From the NCBI GenBank assembly GCA_945643635.1, contig CALZFC010000255.1, forward strand, positions 124,001-188,000: a DNA stretch of 64,000 bases. Reading direction: 5' to 3'. Within the stretch, counting starts at the first letter, position 1. Each line of letters opens with the position of its first letter. This document shows positions 39,901 through 52,507 of the stretch, piece after piece. Origin of the DNA: Allodiplogaster sudhausi. Its lineage: Eukaryota; Nematoda; Chromadorea; Rhabditida; Diplogasteridae. Made by a program: the position numbers and the translations under genes. The notes beneath the pieces are model-generated. The model was not told where the DNA came from. It ran no database searches and worked only from the letters and a program-made list of their open reading frames with translations.

Positions 39901-42900
39901 TATGTATTATAGGCTTGTTCTACGAAAAATTTGTAGGTGTTTACGCCCATAAGACATGTCGATTGGAAACTGTTTGCTTCGATTTTGACTACTCAGAAGA
40001 TGAACACGAAATTCTGATTTAACCAGATTATTGGCCTGGTTTTTTCTTCATTCTTGTAGTAGGAAGCTGAAATTTTTCCAGGTGGTTTCTAGGCCCCTAT
40101 GGACTGTCCATGCAAAATTTCACGTCGATTGAACAAAATTTTTGACGACCACGACTACGCAGCCGATGGTCATAAATTCCGAAGGCTATAAATCAGCAAA
40201 AAAATATTTTTATACTTGAGGACAATAACTTTATGTATTATAGGCTTGTTCTACGAAAAATTTGTAGGTGTTTACGCCCATAAGACATGTCGATTGGAAA
40301 CTGTTTGCTTCGATTTTGACTACTCAGAAGATGAACACGAAATTCTGATTTAACCAGATTATTGGCCTGGTTTTTTCTTCATTCTTGTAGTAGGAAGCTG
40401 AAATTTTTCCAGGTGGTTTCTAGGCCCCTATGGACTGTCCATGCAAAATTTCACGTCGATTGAACAAAATTTTTGACGACCACGACTACGCAGCCGATGG
40501 TCATAAATTCCGAAGGCTATAAATCAGCAAAAAAATATTTTTATACTTGAGGACAATAACTTTATGTATTATAGGCTTGTTCTACGAAAAATTTGTAGGT
40601 GTTTACGCCCATAAGACATGTCGATTGGAAACTGTTTGCTTCGATTTTGACTACTCAGAAGATGAACACGAAATTCTGATTTAACCAGATTATTGGCCTG
40701 GTTTTTTCTTCATTCTTGTAGTAGGAAGCTGAAATTTTTCCAGGTGGTTTCTAGGCCCCTATGGACTGTCCATGCAAAATTTCACGTCGATTGAACAAAA
40801 TTTTTGACGACCACGACTACGCAGCCGATGGTCATAAATTCCGAAGGCTATAAATCAGCAAAAAAATATTTTTATACTTGAGGACAATAACTTTATGTAT
40901 TATAGGCTTGTTCTACGAAAAATTTGTAGGTGTTTACGCCCATAAGACATGTCGATTGGAAACTGTTTGCTTCGATTTTGACTACTCAGAAGATGAACAC
41001 GAAATTCTGATTTAACCAGATTATTGGCCTGGTTTTTTCTTCATTCTTGTAGTAGGAAGCTGAAATTTTTCCAGGTGGTTTCTAGGCCCCTATGGACTGT
41101 CCATGCAAAATTTCACGTCGATTGAACAAAATTTTTGACGACCACGACTACGCAGCCGATGGTCATAAATTCCGAAGGCTATAAATCAGCAAAAAAATAT
41201 TTTTATACTTGAGGACAATAACTTTATGTATTATAGGCTTGTTCTACGAAAAATTTGTAGGTGTTTACTCTACTCAGAAGATGAACACGAAATTCTGATT
41301 TAACCAGATTATTGGCCTGGTTTTTTCTTCATTCTTGTAGTAGGAAGCTGAAATTTTTCCAGGTGGTTTCTAGGCCCCTATGGACTGTCCATGCAAAATT
41401 TCACGTCGATTGAACAAAATTTTTGACGACCACGACTACGCAGCCGATGGTCATAAATTCCGAAGGCTATAAATCAGCAAAAAAATATTTTTATACTTGA
41501 GGACAATAACTTTATGTATTATAGGCTTGTTCTACGAAAAATTTGTAGGTGTTTACGCCCATAAGACATGTCGATTGGAAACTGTTTGCTTCGATTTTGA
41601 CTACTCAGAAGATGAACACGAAATTCTGATTTAACCAGATTATTGGCCTGGTTTTTTCTTCATTCTTGTAGTAGGAAGCTGAAATTTTTCCAGGTGGTTT
41701 CTAGGCCCCTATGGACTGTCCATGCAAAATTTCACGTCGATTGAACAAAATTTTTGACGACCACGACTACGCAGCCGATGGTCATAAATTCCGAAGGCTA
41801 TAAATCAGCAAAAAAATATTTTTATACTTGAGGACAATAACTTTATGTATTATAGGCTTGTTCTACGAAAAATTTGTAGGTGTTTACGCCCATAAGACAT
41901 GTCGATTGGAAACTGTTTGCTTCGATTTTGACTACTCAGAAGATGAACACGAAATTCTGATTTAACCAGATTATTGGCCTGGTTTTTTCTTCATTCTTGT
42001 AGTAGGAAGCTGAAATTTTTCCAGGTGGTTTCTAGGCCCCTATGGACTGTCCATGCAAAATTTCACGTCGATTGAACAAAATTTTTGACGACCACGACTA
42101 CGCAGCCGATGGTCATAAATTCCGAAGGCTATAAATCAGCAAAAAAATATTTTTATACTTGAGGACAATAACTTTATGTATTATAGGCTTGTTCTACGAA
42201 AAATTGTAGGTGTTTACGCCCATAAGACATGTCGATTGGAAACTGTTTGCTTCGATTTTGACTACTCAGAAGATGAACACGAAATTCTGATTTAACCAGA
42301 TTATTGGCCTGGTTTTTTCTTCATTCTTGTAGTAGGAAGCTGAAATTTTTCCAGGTGGTTTCTAGGCCCCTATGGACTGTCCATGCAAAATTTCACGTCG
42401 ATTGAACAAAATTTTTGACGACCACGACTACGCAGCCGATGGTCATAAATTCCGAAGGCTATAAATCAGCAAAAAAATATTTTTATACTTGAGGACAATA
42501 ACTTTATGTATTATAGGCTTGTTCTACGAAAAATTTGTAGGTGTTTACGCCCATAAGACATGTCGATTGGAAACTGTTTGCTTCGATTTTGACTACTCAG
42601 AAGATGAACACGAAATTCTGATTTAACCAGATTATTGGCCTGGTTTTTTCTTCATTCTTGTAGTAGGAAGCTGAAATTTTTCCAGGTGGTTTCTAGGCCC
42701 CTATGGACTGTCCATGCAAAATTTCACGTCGATTGAACAAAATTTTTGACGACCACGACTACGCAGCCGATGGTCATAAATTCCGAAGGCTATAAATCAG
42801 CAAAAAAATATTTTTATACTTGAGGACAATAACTTTATGTATTATAGGCTTGTTCTACGAAAAATTGTAGGTGTTTACGCCCATAAGACATGTCGATTGG

Positions 42901-44451
42901 AAACTGTTTGCTTCGATTTTGACTACTCAGAAGATGAACACGAAATTCTGATTTAACCAGATTATTGGCCTGGTTTTTTCTTCATTCTTGTAGTAGGAAG
43001 CTGAAATTTTTCCAGGTGGTTTCTAGGCCCCTATGGACTGTCCATGCAAAATTTCACGTCGATTGAACAAAATTTTTGACGACCACGACTACGCAGCCGA
43101 TGGTCATAAATTCCGAAGGCTATAAATCAGCAAAAAAATATTTTTATACTTGAGGACAATAACTTTATGTATTATAGGCTTGTTCTACGAAAAATTTGTA
43201 GGTGTTTACGCCCATAAGACATGTCGATTGGAAACTGTTTGCTTCGATTTTGACTACTCAGAAGATGAACACGAAATTCTGATTTAACCAGATTATTGGC
43301 CTGGTTTTTTCTTCATTCTTGTAGTAGGAAGCTGAAATTTTTCCAGGTGGTTTCTAGGCCCCTATGGACTGTCCATGCAAAATTTCACGTCGATTGAACA
43401 AAATTTTTGACGACCACGACTACGCAGCCGATGGTCATAAATTCCGAAGGCTATAAATCAGCAAAAAAATATTTTTATACTTGAGGACAATAACTTTATG
43501 TATTATAGGCTTGTTCTACGAAAAATTTGTAGGTGTTTACGCCCATAAGACATGTCGATTGGAAACTGTTTGCTTCGATTTTGACTACTCAGAAGATGAA
43601 CACGAAATTCTGATTTAACCAGATTATTGGCCTGGTTTTTTCTTCATTCTTGTAGTAGGAAGCTGAAATTTTTCCAGGTGGTTTCTAGGCCCCTATGGAC
43701 TGTCCATGCAAAATTTCACGTCGATTGAACAAAATTTTTGACGACCACGACTACGCAGCCGATGGTCATAAATTCCGAAGGCTATAAATCAGCAAAAAAA
43801 TATTTTTATACTTGAGGACAATAACTTTATGTATTATAGGCTTGTTCTACGAAAAATTTGTAGGTGTTTACGCCCATAAGACATGTCGATTGGAAACTGT
43901 TTGCTTCGATTTTGACTACTCAGAAGATGAACACGAAATTCTGATTTAACCAGATTATTGGCCTGGTTTTTTCTTCATTCTTGTAGTAGGAAGCTGAAAT
44001 TTTTCCAGGTGGTTTCTAGGCCCCTATGGACTGTCCATGCAAAATTTCACGTCGATTGAACAAAATTTTTGACGACCACGACTACGCAGCCGATGGTCAT
44101 AAATTCCGAAGGCTATAAATCAGCAAAAAAATATTTTTATACTTGAGGACAATAACTTTATGTATTATAGGCTTGTTCTACGAAAAATTTGTAGGTGTTT
44201 ACGCCCATAAGACATGTCGATTGGAAACTGTTTGCTTCGATTTTGACTACTCAGAAGATGAACACGAAATTCTGATTTAACCAGATTATTGGCCTGGTTT
44301 TTTCTTCATTCTTGTAGTAGGAAGCTGAAATTTTTCCAGGTGGTTTCTAGGCCCCTATGGACTGTCCATGCAAAATTTCACGTCGATTGAACAAAATTTT
44401 TGACGACCACGACTACGCAGCCGATGGTCATAAATTCCGAAGGCTATAAAT
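33910..44451. repeat. Zone of mostly full units with scattered one-T deletions (32 units)
   Basis: Units of 330 bp start at 33910, 34571, 36225, 37548, 38540, 42137 and 42798; one 288-bp unit starts at 41187; the other 24 are 331 bp. The 330-bp units differ by one T at phases 68-70 (AAAAATTG instead of AAAAATTTG). They are interspersed singly among 331-bp units rather than forming their own block, as expected if the variant is being spread by conversion or unequal exchange. The zone lies between the homogeneous block and the highly variable zone. Confidence 0.92.
41187..41474. repeat. 288-bp short unit, larger deletion
   Basis: Reads GTTTACTCTACTCAG, so sequence from phase 83 to about 126 is gone, with one T at the join. 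The left endpoint again falls at phase 82. It is the only short unit between 6437 and 44451 and is surrounded by full units, so it looks like an independent event rather than a spread 292-bp form. Confidence 0.9.
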
Positions 44452-44742
44452 CAGCAAAAAAATATTTTTATACTTGAGGACAATAACTTTATGTATTATA
44501 GGCTTGTTCTACGAAAAATGTGTAGGTGTTTACTTGACTACTCAGAAGATGAACACGAAATTCTGATTTAACCAGATTATTGGCCTGGTTTTTTCTTCAT
44601 TCTTGTAGTAGGAAGCTGAAATTTTTCCAGGTGGTTTCTAGGCCCCTATGGACTGTCCATGCAAAATTTCACGTCGATTGAACAAAATTTTTGACGACCA
44701 CGACTACGCAGCCGATGGTCATAAATTCCGAAGGCTATAAAT
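44452..44742. repeat. 291-bp short unit, first with ATGTGTAGG junction
   Basis: Reads AAAAATGTGTAGG, then TTTACTTGAC (phases 83-122 missing). It marks the left limit of the ATGTGTAGG form that dominates from 48.2 kb on, and gives a third right endpoint next to the same left endpoint. Confidence 0.9.
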
Positions 44743-45072
44743 CAGCAAAAAAATATTTTTATACTTGAGGACAATAACTTTATGTATTATAGGCTTGTTC
44801 TACGAAAAATTGTAGGTGTTTACGCCCATAAGACATGTCGATTGGAAACTGTTTGCTTCGATTTTGACTACTCAGAAGATGAACACGAAATTCTGATTTA
44901 ACCAGATTATTGGCCTGGTTTTTTCTTCATTCTTGTAGTAGGAAGCTGAAATTTTTCCAGGTGGTTTCTAGGCCCCTATGGACTGTCCATGCAAAATTTC
45001 ACGTCGATTGAACAAAATTTTTGACGACCACGACTACGCAGCCGATGGTCATAAATTCCGAAGGCTATAAAT

Positions 45073-45382
45073 CAGCAAAAAAATATTTTTATACTTGAGG
45101 ACAATAACTTTATGTATTATAGGCTTGTTCTACGAAAAATTTGTAGGTGTTTACGGTGTCGATTGGAAACTGTTTGACTACTCAGAAGATGAACACGAAA
45201 TTCTGATTTAACCAGATTATTGGCCTGGTTTTTTCTTCATTCTTGTAGTAGGAAGCTGAAATTTTTCCAGGTGGTTTCTAGGCCCCTATGGACTGTCCAT
45301 GCAAAATTTCACGTCGATTGAACAAAATTTTTGACGACCACGACTACGCAGCCGATGGTCATAAATTCCGAAGGCTATAAAT
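45073..45382. repeat. 310-bp unit with two separate deletions
   Basis: Reads TTTACGGTGTCGATTGG, so about 10 bases after phase 83 are lost. It then reads CTGTTTGACTAC, losing 11 bases between two TTTG copies (4-base microhomology). Both events lie in the variable window. It shows an intermediate state with part of the 39-bp segment kept. Confidence 0.9.
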
Positions 45383-45713
45383 CAGCAAAAAAATATTTTT
45401 ATACTTGAGGACAATAACTTTATGTATTATAGGCTTGTTCTACGAAAAATGTGTAGGTGTTTACGCCCATAAGACATGTCGATTGGAAACTGTTTGCTTC
45501 GATTTTGACTACTCAGAAGATGAACACGAAATTCTGATTTAACCAGATTATTGGCCTGGTTTTTTCTTCATTCTTGTAGTAGGAAGCTGAAATTTTTCCA
45601 GGTGGTTTCTAGGCCCCTATGGACTGTCCATGCAAAATTTCACGTCGATTGAACAAAATTTTTGACGACCACGACTACGCAGCCGATGGTCATAAATTCC
45701 GAAGGCTATAAAT

Positions 45714-46009
45714 CAGCAAAAAAATATTTTTATACTTGAGGACAATAACTTTATGTATTATAGGCTTGTTCTACGAAAAATTTGTAGGTGTTTACTTGTG
45801 ACTACTACTCAGAAGATGAACACGAAATTCTGATTTAACCAGATTATTGGCCTGGTTTTTTCTTCATTCTTGTAGTAGGAAGCTGAAATTTTTCCAGGTG
45901 GTTTCTAGGCCCCTATGGACTGTCCATGCAAAATTTCACGTCGATTGAACAAAATTTTTGACGACCACGACTACGCAGCCGATGGTCATAAATTCCGAAG
46001 GCTATAAAT
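45714..46009. repeat. 296-bp short unit with ACT duplication
   Basis: Reads TTTACTTGTGACTACTACTCAG: one G added in the T-run and an extra ACT. This is the variant that reaches furthest right (about phase 130). The junction is ATTTGTAGG. Confidence 0.88.
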
Positions 46010-47624
46010 CAGCAAAAAAATATTTTTATACTTGAGGACAATAACTTTATGTATTATAGGCTTGTTCTACGAAAAATGTGTAGGTGTTTACGCCCATAAG
46101 ACATGTCGATTGGAAACTGTTTGCTTCGATTTTGACTACTCAGAAGATGAACACGAAATTCTGATTTAACCAGATTATTGGCCTGGTTTTTTCTTCATTC
46201 TTGTAGTAGGAAGCTGAAATTTTTCCAGGTGGTTTCTAGGCCCCTATGGACTGTCCATGCAAAATTTCACGTCGATTGAACAAAATTTTTGACGACCACG
46301 ACTACGCAGCCGATGGTCATAAATTCCGAAGGCTATAAATCAGCAAAAAAATATTTTTATACTTGAGGACAATAACTTTATGTATTATAGGCTTGTTCTA
46401 CGAAAAATGTGTAGGTGTTTACTTTGACTACTCAGAAGATGAACACGAAATTCTGATTTAACCAGATTATTGGCCTGGTTTTTTCTTCATTCTTGTAGTA
46501 GGAAGCTGAAATTTTTCCAGGTGGTTTCTAGGCCCCTATGGACTGTCCATGCAAAATTTCACGTCGATTGAACAAAATTTTTGACGACCACGACTACGCA
46601 GCCGATGGTCATAAATTCCGAAGGCTATAAATCAGCAAAAAAATATTTTTATACTTGAGGACAATAACTTTATGTATTATAGGCTTGTTCTACGAAAAAT
46701 TTGTAGGTGTTTACGCCCATAAGACATGTCGATTGGAAACTGTTTGCTTCGATTTTGACTACTCAGAAGATGAACACGAAATTCTGATTTAACCAGATTA
46801 TTGGCCTGGTTTTTTCTTCATTCTTGTAGTAGGAAGCTGAAATTTTTCCAGGTGGTTTCTAGGCCCCTATGGACTGTCCATGCAAAATTTCACGTCGATT
46901 GAACAAAATTTTTGACGACCACGACTACGCAGCCGATGGTCATAAATTCCGAAGGCTATAAATCAGCAAAAAAATATTTTTATACTTGAGGACAATAACT
47001 TTATGTATTATAGGCTTGTTCTACGAAAAATTTGTAGGTGTTTACGCCCATAAGACATGTCGATTGGAAACTGTTTGCTTCGATTTTGACTACTCAGAAG
47101 ATGAACACGAAATTCTGATTTAACCAGATTATTGGCCTGGTTTTTTCTTCATTCTTGTAGTAGGAAGCTGAAATTTTTCCAGGTGGTTTCTAGGCCCCTA
47201 TGGACTGTCCATGCAAAATTTCACGTCGATTGAACAAAATTTTTGACGACCACGACTACGCAGCCGATGGTCATAAATTCCGAAGGCTATAAATCAGCAA
47301 AAAAATATTTTTATACTTGAGGACAATAACTTTATGTATTATAGGCTTGTTCTACGAAAAATTGTAGGTGTTTACGCCCATAAGACATGTCGATTGGAAA
47401 CTGTTTGCTTCGATTTTGACTACTCAGAAGATGAACACGAAATTCTGATTTAACCAGATTATTGGCCTGGTTTTTTCTTCATTCTTGTAGTAGGAAGCTG
47501 AAATTTTTCCAGGTGGTTTCTAGGCCCCTATGGACTGTCCATGCAAAATTTCACGTCGATTGAACAAAATTTTTGACGACCACGACTACGCAGCCGATGG
47601 TCATAAATTCCGAAGGCTATAAAT

Positions 47625-47922
47625 CAGCAAAAAAATATTTTTATACTTGAGGACAATAACTTTATGTATTATAGGCTTGTTCTACGAAAAATGTAGGTGT
47701 TTAGGTGTTTACTTTGACTACTCAGAAGATGAACACGAAATTCTGATTTAACCAGATTATTGGCCTGGTTTTTTCTTCATTCTTGTAGTAGGAAGCTGAA
47801 ATTTTTCCAGGTGGTTTCTAGGCCCCTATGGACTGTCCATGCAAAATTTCACGTCGATTGAACAAAATTTTTGACGACCACGACTACGCAGCCGATGGTC
47901 ATAAATTCCGAAGGCTATAAAT
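47625..47922. repeat. 298-bp short unit with TAGGTGTT duplication
   Basis: Reads AAAAATGTAGGTGTTTAGGTGTTTAC, a tandem copy of TAGGTGTT ending at the usual left endpoint, then TTTGAC. The unit at 51586-51884 (299 bp) has the same duplication joined to TTTTGAC, so the duplication has been combined with two different right joins. Confidence 0.9.
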
Positions 47923-49169
47923 CAGCAAAAAAATATTTTTATACTTGAGGACAATAACTTTATGTATTATAGGCTTGTTCTACGAAAAATTTGTAGGTGT
48001 TTACTTTTGACTACTCAGAAGATGAACACGAAATTCTGATTTAACCAGATTATTGGCCTGGTTTTTTCTTCATTCTTGTAGTAGGAAGCTGAAATTTTTC
48101 CAGGTGGTTTCTAGGCCCCTATGGACTGTCCATGCAAAATTTCACGTCGATTGAACAAAATTTTTGACGACCACGACTACGCAGCCGATGGTCATAAATT
48201 CCGAAGGCTATAAATCAGCAAAAAAATATTTTTATACTTGAGGACAATAACTTTATGTATTATAGGCTTGTTCTACGAAAAATGTGTAGGTGTTTACTTT
48301 GACTACTCAGAAGATGAACACGAAATTCTGATTTAACCAGATTATTGGCCTGGTTTTTTCTTCATTCTTGTAGTAGGAAGCTGAAATTTTTCCAGGTGGT
48401 TTCTAGGCCCCTATGGACTGTCCATGCAAAATTTCACGTCGATTGAACAAAATTTTTGACGACCACGACTACGCAGCCGATGGTCATAAATTCCGAAGGC
48501 TATAAATCAGCAAAAAAATATTTTTATACTTGAGGACAATAACTTTATGTATTATAGGCTTGTTCTACGAAAAATGTGTAGGTGTTTACGCCCATAAGAC
48601 ATGTCGATTGGAAACTGTTTGCTTCGATTTTGACTACTCAGAAGATGAACACGAAATTCTGATTTAACCAGATTATTGGCCTGGTTTTTTCTTCATTCTT
48701 GTAGTAGGAAGCTGAAATTTTTCCAGGTGGTTTCTAGGCCCCTATGGACTGTCCATGCAAAATTTCACGTCGATTGAACAAAATTTTTGACGACCACGAC
48801 TACGCAGCCGATGGTCATAAATTCCGAAGGCTATAAATCAGCAAAAAAATATTTTTATACTTGAGGACAATAACTTTATGTATTATAGGCTTGTTCTACG
48901 AAAAATGTGTAGGTGTTTACGCCCATAAGACATGTCGATTGGAAACTGTTTGCTTCGATTTTGACTACTCAGAAGATGAACACGAAATTCTGATTTAACC
49001 AGATTATTGGCCTGGTTTTTTCTTCATTCTTGTAGTAGGAAGCTGAAATTTTTCCAGGTGGTTTCTAGGCCCCTATGGACTGTCCATGCAAAATTTCACG
49101 TCGATTGAACAAAATTTTTGACGACCACGACTACGCAGCCGATGGTCATAAATTCCGAAGGCTATAAAT

Positions 49170-49464
49170 CAGCAAAAAAATATTTTTATACTTGAGGACA
49201 ATAACTTTATGTATTATAGGCTTGTTCTACGAAAAATGTAGGTGTGGTGTTTACTTTGACTACTCAGAAGATGAACACGAAATTCTGATTTAACCAGATT
49301 ATTGGCCTGGTTTTTTCTTCATTCTTGTAGTAGGAAGCTGAAATTTTTCCAGGTGGTTTCTAGGCCCCTATGGACTGTCCATGCAAAATTTCACGTCGAT
49401 TGAACAAAATTTTTGACGACCACGACTACGCAGCCGATGGTCATAAATTCCGAAGGCTATAAAT
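49170..49464. repeat. 295-bp short unit with GGTGT duplication
   Basis: Reads AATGTAGGTGTGGTGTTTAC then TTTGAC: an extra GTGTG-like step within the GTAGGTG segment. It differs from the other 295-bp unit at 50706. Confidence 0.88.
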
Positions 49465-49763
49465 CAGCAAAAAAATATTTTTATACTTGAGGACAATAAC
49501 TTTATGTATTATAGGCTTGTTCTACGAAAAATGTGTGTAGGTGTTTACTTGATTTTGACTACTCAGAAGATGAACACGAAATTCTGATTTAACCAGATTA
49601 TTGGCCTGGTTTTTTCTTCATTCTTGTAGTAGGAAGCTGAAATTTTTCCAGGTGGTTTCTAGGCCCCTATGGACTGTCCATGCAAAATTTCACGTCGATT
49701 GAACAAAATTTTTGACGACCACGACTACGCAGCCGATGGTCATAAATTCCGAAGGCTATAAAT
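49465..49763. repeat. 299-bp short unit with extra GT and a partly restored right flank
   Basis: Reads AAAAATGTGTGTAGGTG (one GT more than the ATGTGTAGG form) and TTTACTTGATTTTGAC, so it keeps GATTTTGAC (from phase 119) after two extra T. It is the most distinct right join among the short units. Confidence 0.88.
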
Positions 49764-50055
49764 CAGCAAAAAAATATTTTTATACTTGAGGACAATAACT
49801 TTATGTATTATAGGCTTGTTCTACGAAAAATGTGTAGGTGTTTACTTTGACTACTCAGAAGATGAACACGAAATTCTGATTTAACCAGATTATTGGCCTG
49901 GTTTTTTCTTCATTCTTGTAGTAGGAAGCTGAAATTTTTCCAGGTGGTTTCTAGGCCCCTATGGACTGTCCATGCAAAATTTCACGTCGATTGAACAAAA
50001 TTTTTGACGACCACGACTACGCAGCCGATGGTCATAAATTCCGAAGGCTATAAAT

Positions 50056-50374
50056 CAGCAAAAAAATATTTTTATACTTGAGGACAATAACTTTATGTAT
50101 TATAGGCTTGTTCTACGAAAAATGTAGGTACGCCCATAAGTGTTTGGAAACTGTTTGCTTCGATTTTGACTACTCAGAAGATGAACACGAAATTCTGATT
50201 TAACCAGATTATTGGCCTGGTTTTTTCTTCATTCTTGTAGTAGGAAGCTGAAATTTTTCCAGGTGGTTTCTAGGCCCCTATGGACTGTCCATGCAAAATT
50301 TCACGTCGATTGAACAAAATTTTTGACGACCACGACTACGCAGCCGATGGTCATAAATTCCGAAGGCTATAAAT
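50056..50374. repeat. 319-bp unit with displaced TGTTT
   Basis: Reads AATGTAGGTACGCCCATAAG, missing the usual GTTT after GTAGGT, then TGTTTGGAAACTG in place of ACATGTCGATTGGAAACTG. A TGTTT like the one lost upstream appears about 15 bases downstream, as though moved or recopied. The rest of the segment to phase 125 is kept. Confidence 0.88.
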
Positions 50375-50705
50375 CAGCAAAAAAATATTTTTATACTTGA
50401 GGACAATAACTTTATGTATTATAGGCTTGTTCTACGAAAAATGTGTAGGTGTTTACGCCCATAAGACATGTCGATTGGAAACTGTTTGCTTCGATTTTGA
50501 CTACTCAGAAGATGAACACGAAATTCTGATTTAACCAGATTATTGGCCTGGTTTTTTCTTCATTCTTGTAGTAGGAAGCTGAAATTTTTCCAGGTGGTTT
50601 CTAGGCCCCTATGGACTGTCCATGCAAAATTTCACGTCGATTGAACAAAATTTTTGACGACCACGACTACGCAGCCGATGGTCATAAATTCCGAAGGCTA
50701 TAAAT

Positions 50706-51000
50706 CAGCAAAAAAATATTTTTATACTTGAGGACAATAACTTTATGTATTATAGGCTTGTTCTACGAAAAATGTAGGTAGGTGTTTACTTTTGACTACT
50801 CAGAAGATGAACACGAAATTCTGATTTAACCAGATTATTGGCCTGGTTTTTTCTTCATTCTTGTAGTAGGAAGCTGAAATTTTTCCAGGTGGTTTCTAGG
50901 CCCCTATGGACTGTCCATGCAAAATTTCACGTCGATTGAACAAAATTTTTGACGACCACGACTACGCAGCCGATGGTCATAAATTCCGAAGGCTATAAAT
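50706..51000. repeat. 295-bp short unit with GTAG duplication
   Basis: Reads AAAAATGTAGGTAGGTGTTTAC then TTTTGAC: GTAG is repeated in tandem and the right join is of the 293-bp kind. Confidence 0.88.
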
Positions 51001-52507
51001 CAGCAAAAAAATATTTTTATACTTGAGGACAATAACTTTATGTATTATAGGCTTGTTCTACGAAAAATGTGTAGGTGTTTACTTTTGACTACTCAGAAGA
51101 TGAACACGAAATTCTGATTTAACCAGATTATTGGCCTGGTTTTTTCTTCATTCTTGTAGTAGGAAGCTGAAATTTTTCCAGGTGGTTTCTAGGCCCCTAT
51201 GGACTGTCCATGCAAAATTTCACGTCGATTGAACAAAATTTTTGACGACCACGACTACGCAGCCGATGGTCATAAATTCCGAAGGCTATAAATCAGCAAA
51301 AAAATATTTTTATACTTGAGGACAATAACTTTATGTATTATAGGCTTGTTCTACGAAAAATGTGTAGGTGTTTACTTTGACTACTCAGAAGATGAACACG
51401 AAATTCTGATTTAACCAGATTATTGGCCTGGTTTTTTCTTCATTCTTGTAGTAGGAAGCTGAAATTTTTCCAGGTGGTTTCTAGGCCCCTATGGACTGTC
51501 CATGCAAAATTTCACGTCGATTGAACAAAATTTTTGACGACCACGACTACGCAGCCGATGGTCATAAATTCCGAAGGCTATAAATCAGCAAAAAAATATT
51601 TTTATACTTGAGGACAATAACTTTATGTATTATAGGCTTGTTCTACGAAAAATGTAGGTGTTTAGGTGTTTACTTTTGACTACTCAGAAGATGAACACGA
51701 AATTCTGATTTAACCAGATTATTGGCCTGGTTTTTTCTTCATTCTTGTAGTAGGAAGCTGAAATTTTTCCAGGTGGTTTCTAGGCCCCTATGGACTGTCC
51801 ATGCAAAATTTCACGTCGATTGAACAAAATTTTTGACGACCACGACTACGCAGCCGATGGTCATAAATTCCGAAGGCTATAAATCAGCAAAAAAATATTT
51901 TTATACTTGAGGACAATAACTTTATGTATTATAGGCTTGTTCTACGAAAAATGTGTAGGTGTTTACTTTGACTACTCAGAAGATGAACACGAAATTCTGA
52001 TTTAACCAGATTATTGGCCTGGTTTTTTCTTCATTCTTGTAGTAGGAAGCTGAAATTTTTCCAGGTGGTTTCTAGGCCCCTATGGACTGTCCATGCAAAA
52101 TTTCACGTCGATTGAACAAAATTTTTGACGACCACGACTACGCAGCCGATGGTCATAAATTCCGAAGGCTATAAATCAGCAAAAAAATATTTTTATACTT
52201 GAGGACAATAACTTTATGTATTATAGGCTTGTTCTACGAAAAATGTGTAGGTGTTTACGCCCATAAGACATGTCGATTGGAAACTGTTTGCTTCGATTTT
52301 GACTACTCAGAAGATGAACACGAAATTCTGATTTAACCAGATTATTGGCCTGGTTTTTTCTTCATTCTTGTAGTAGGAAGCTGAAATTTTTCCAGGTGGT
52401 TTCTAGGCCCCTATGGACTGTCCATGCAAAATTTCACGTCGATTGAACAAAATTTTTGACGACCACGACTACGCAGCCGATGGTCATAAATTCCGAAGGC
52501 TATAAAT

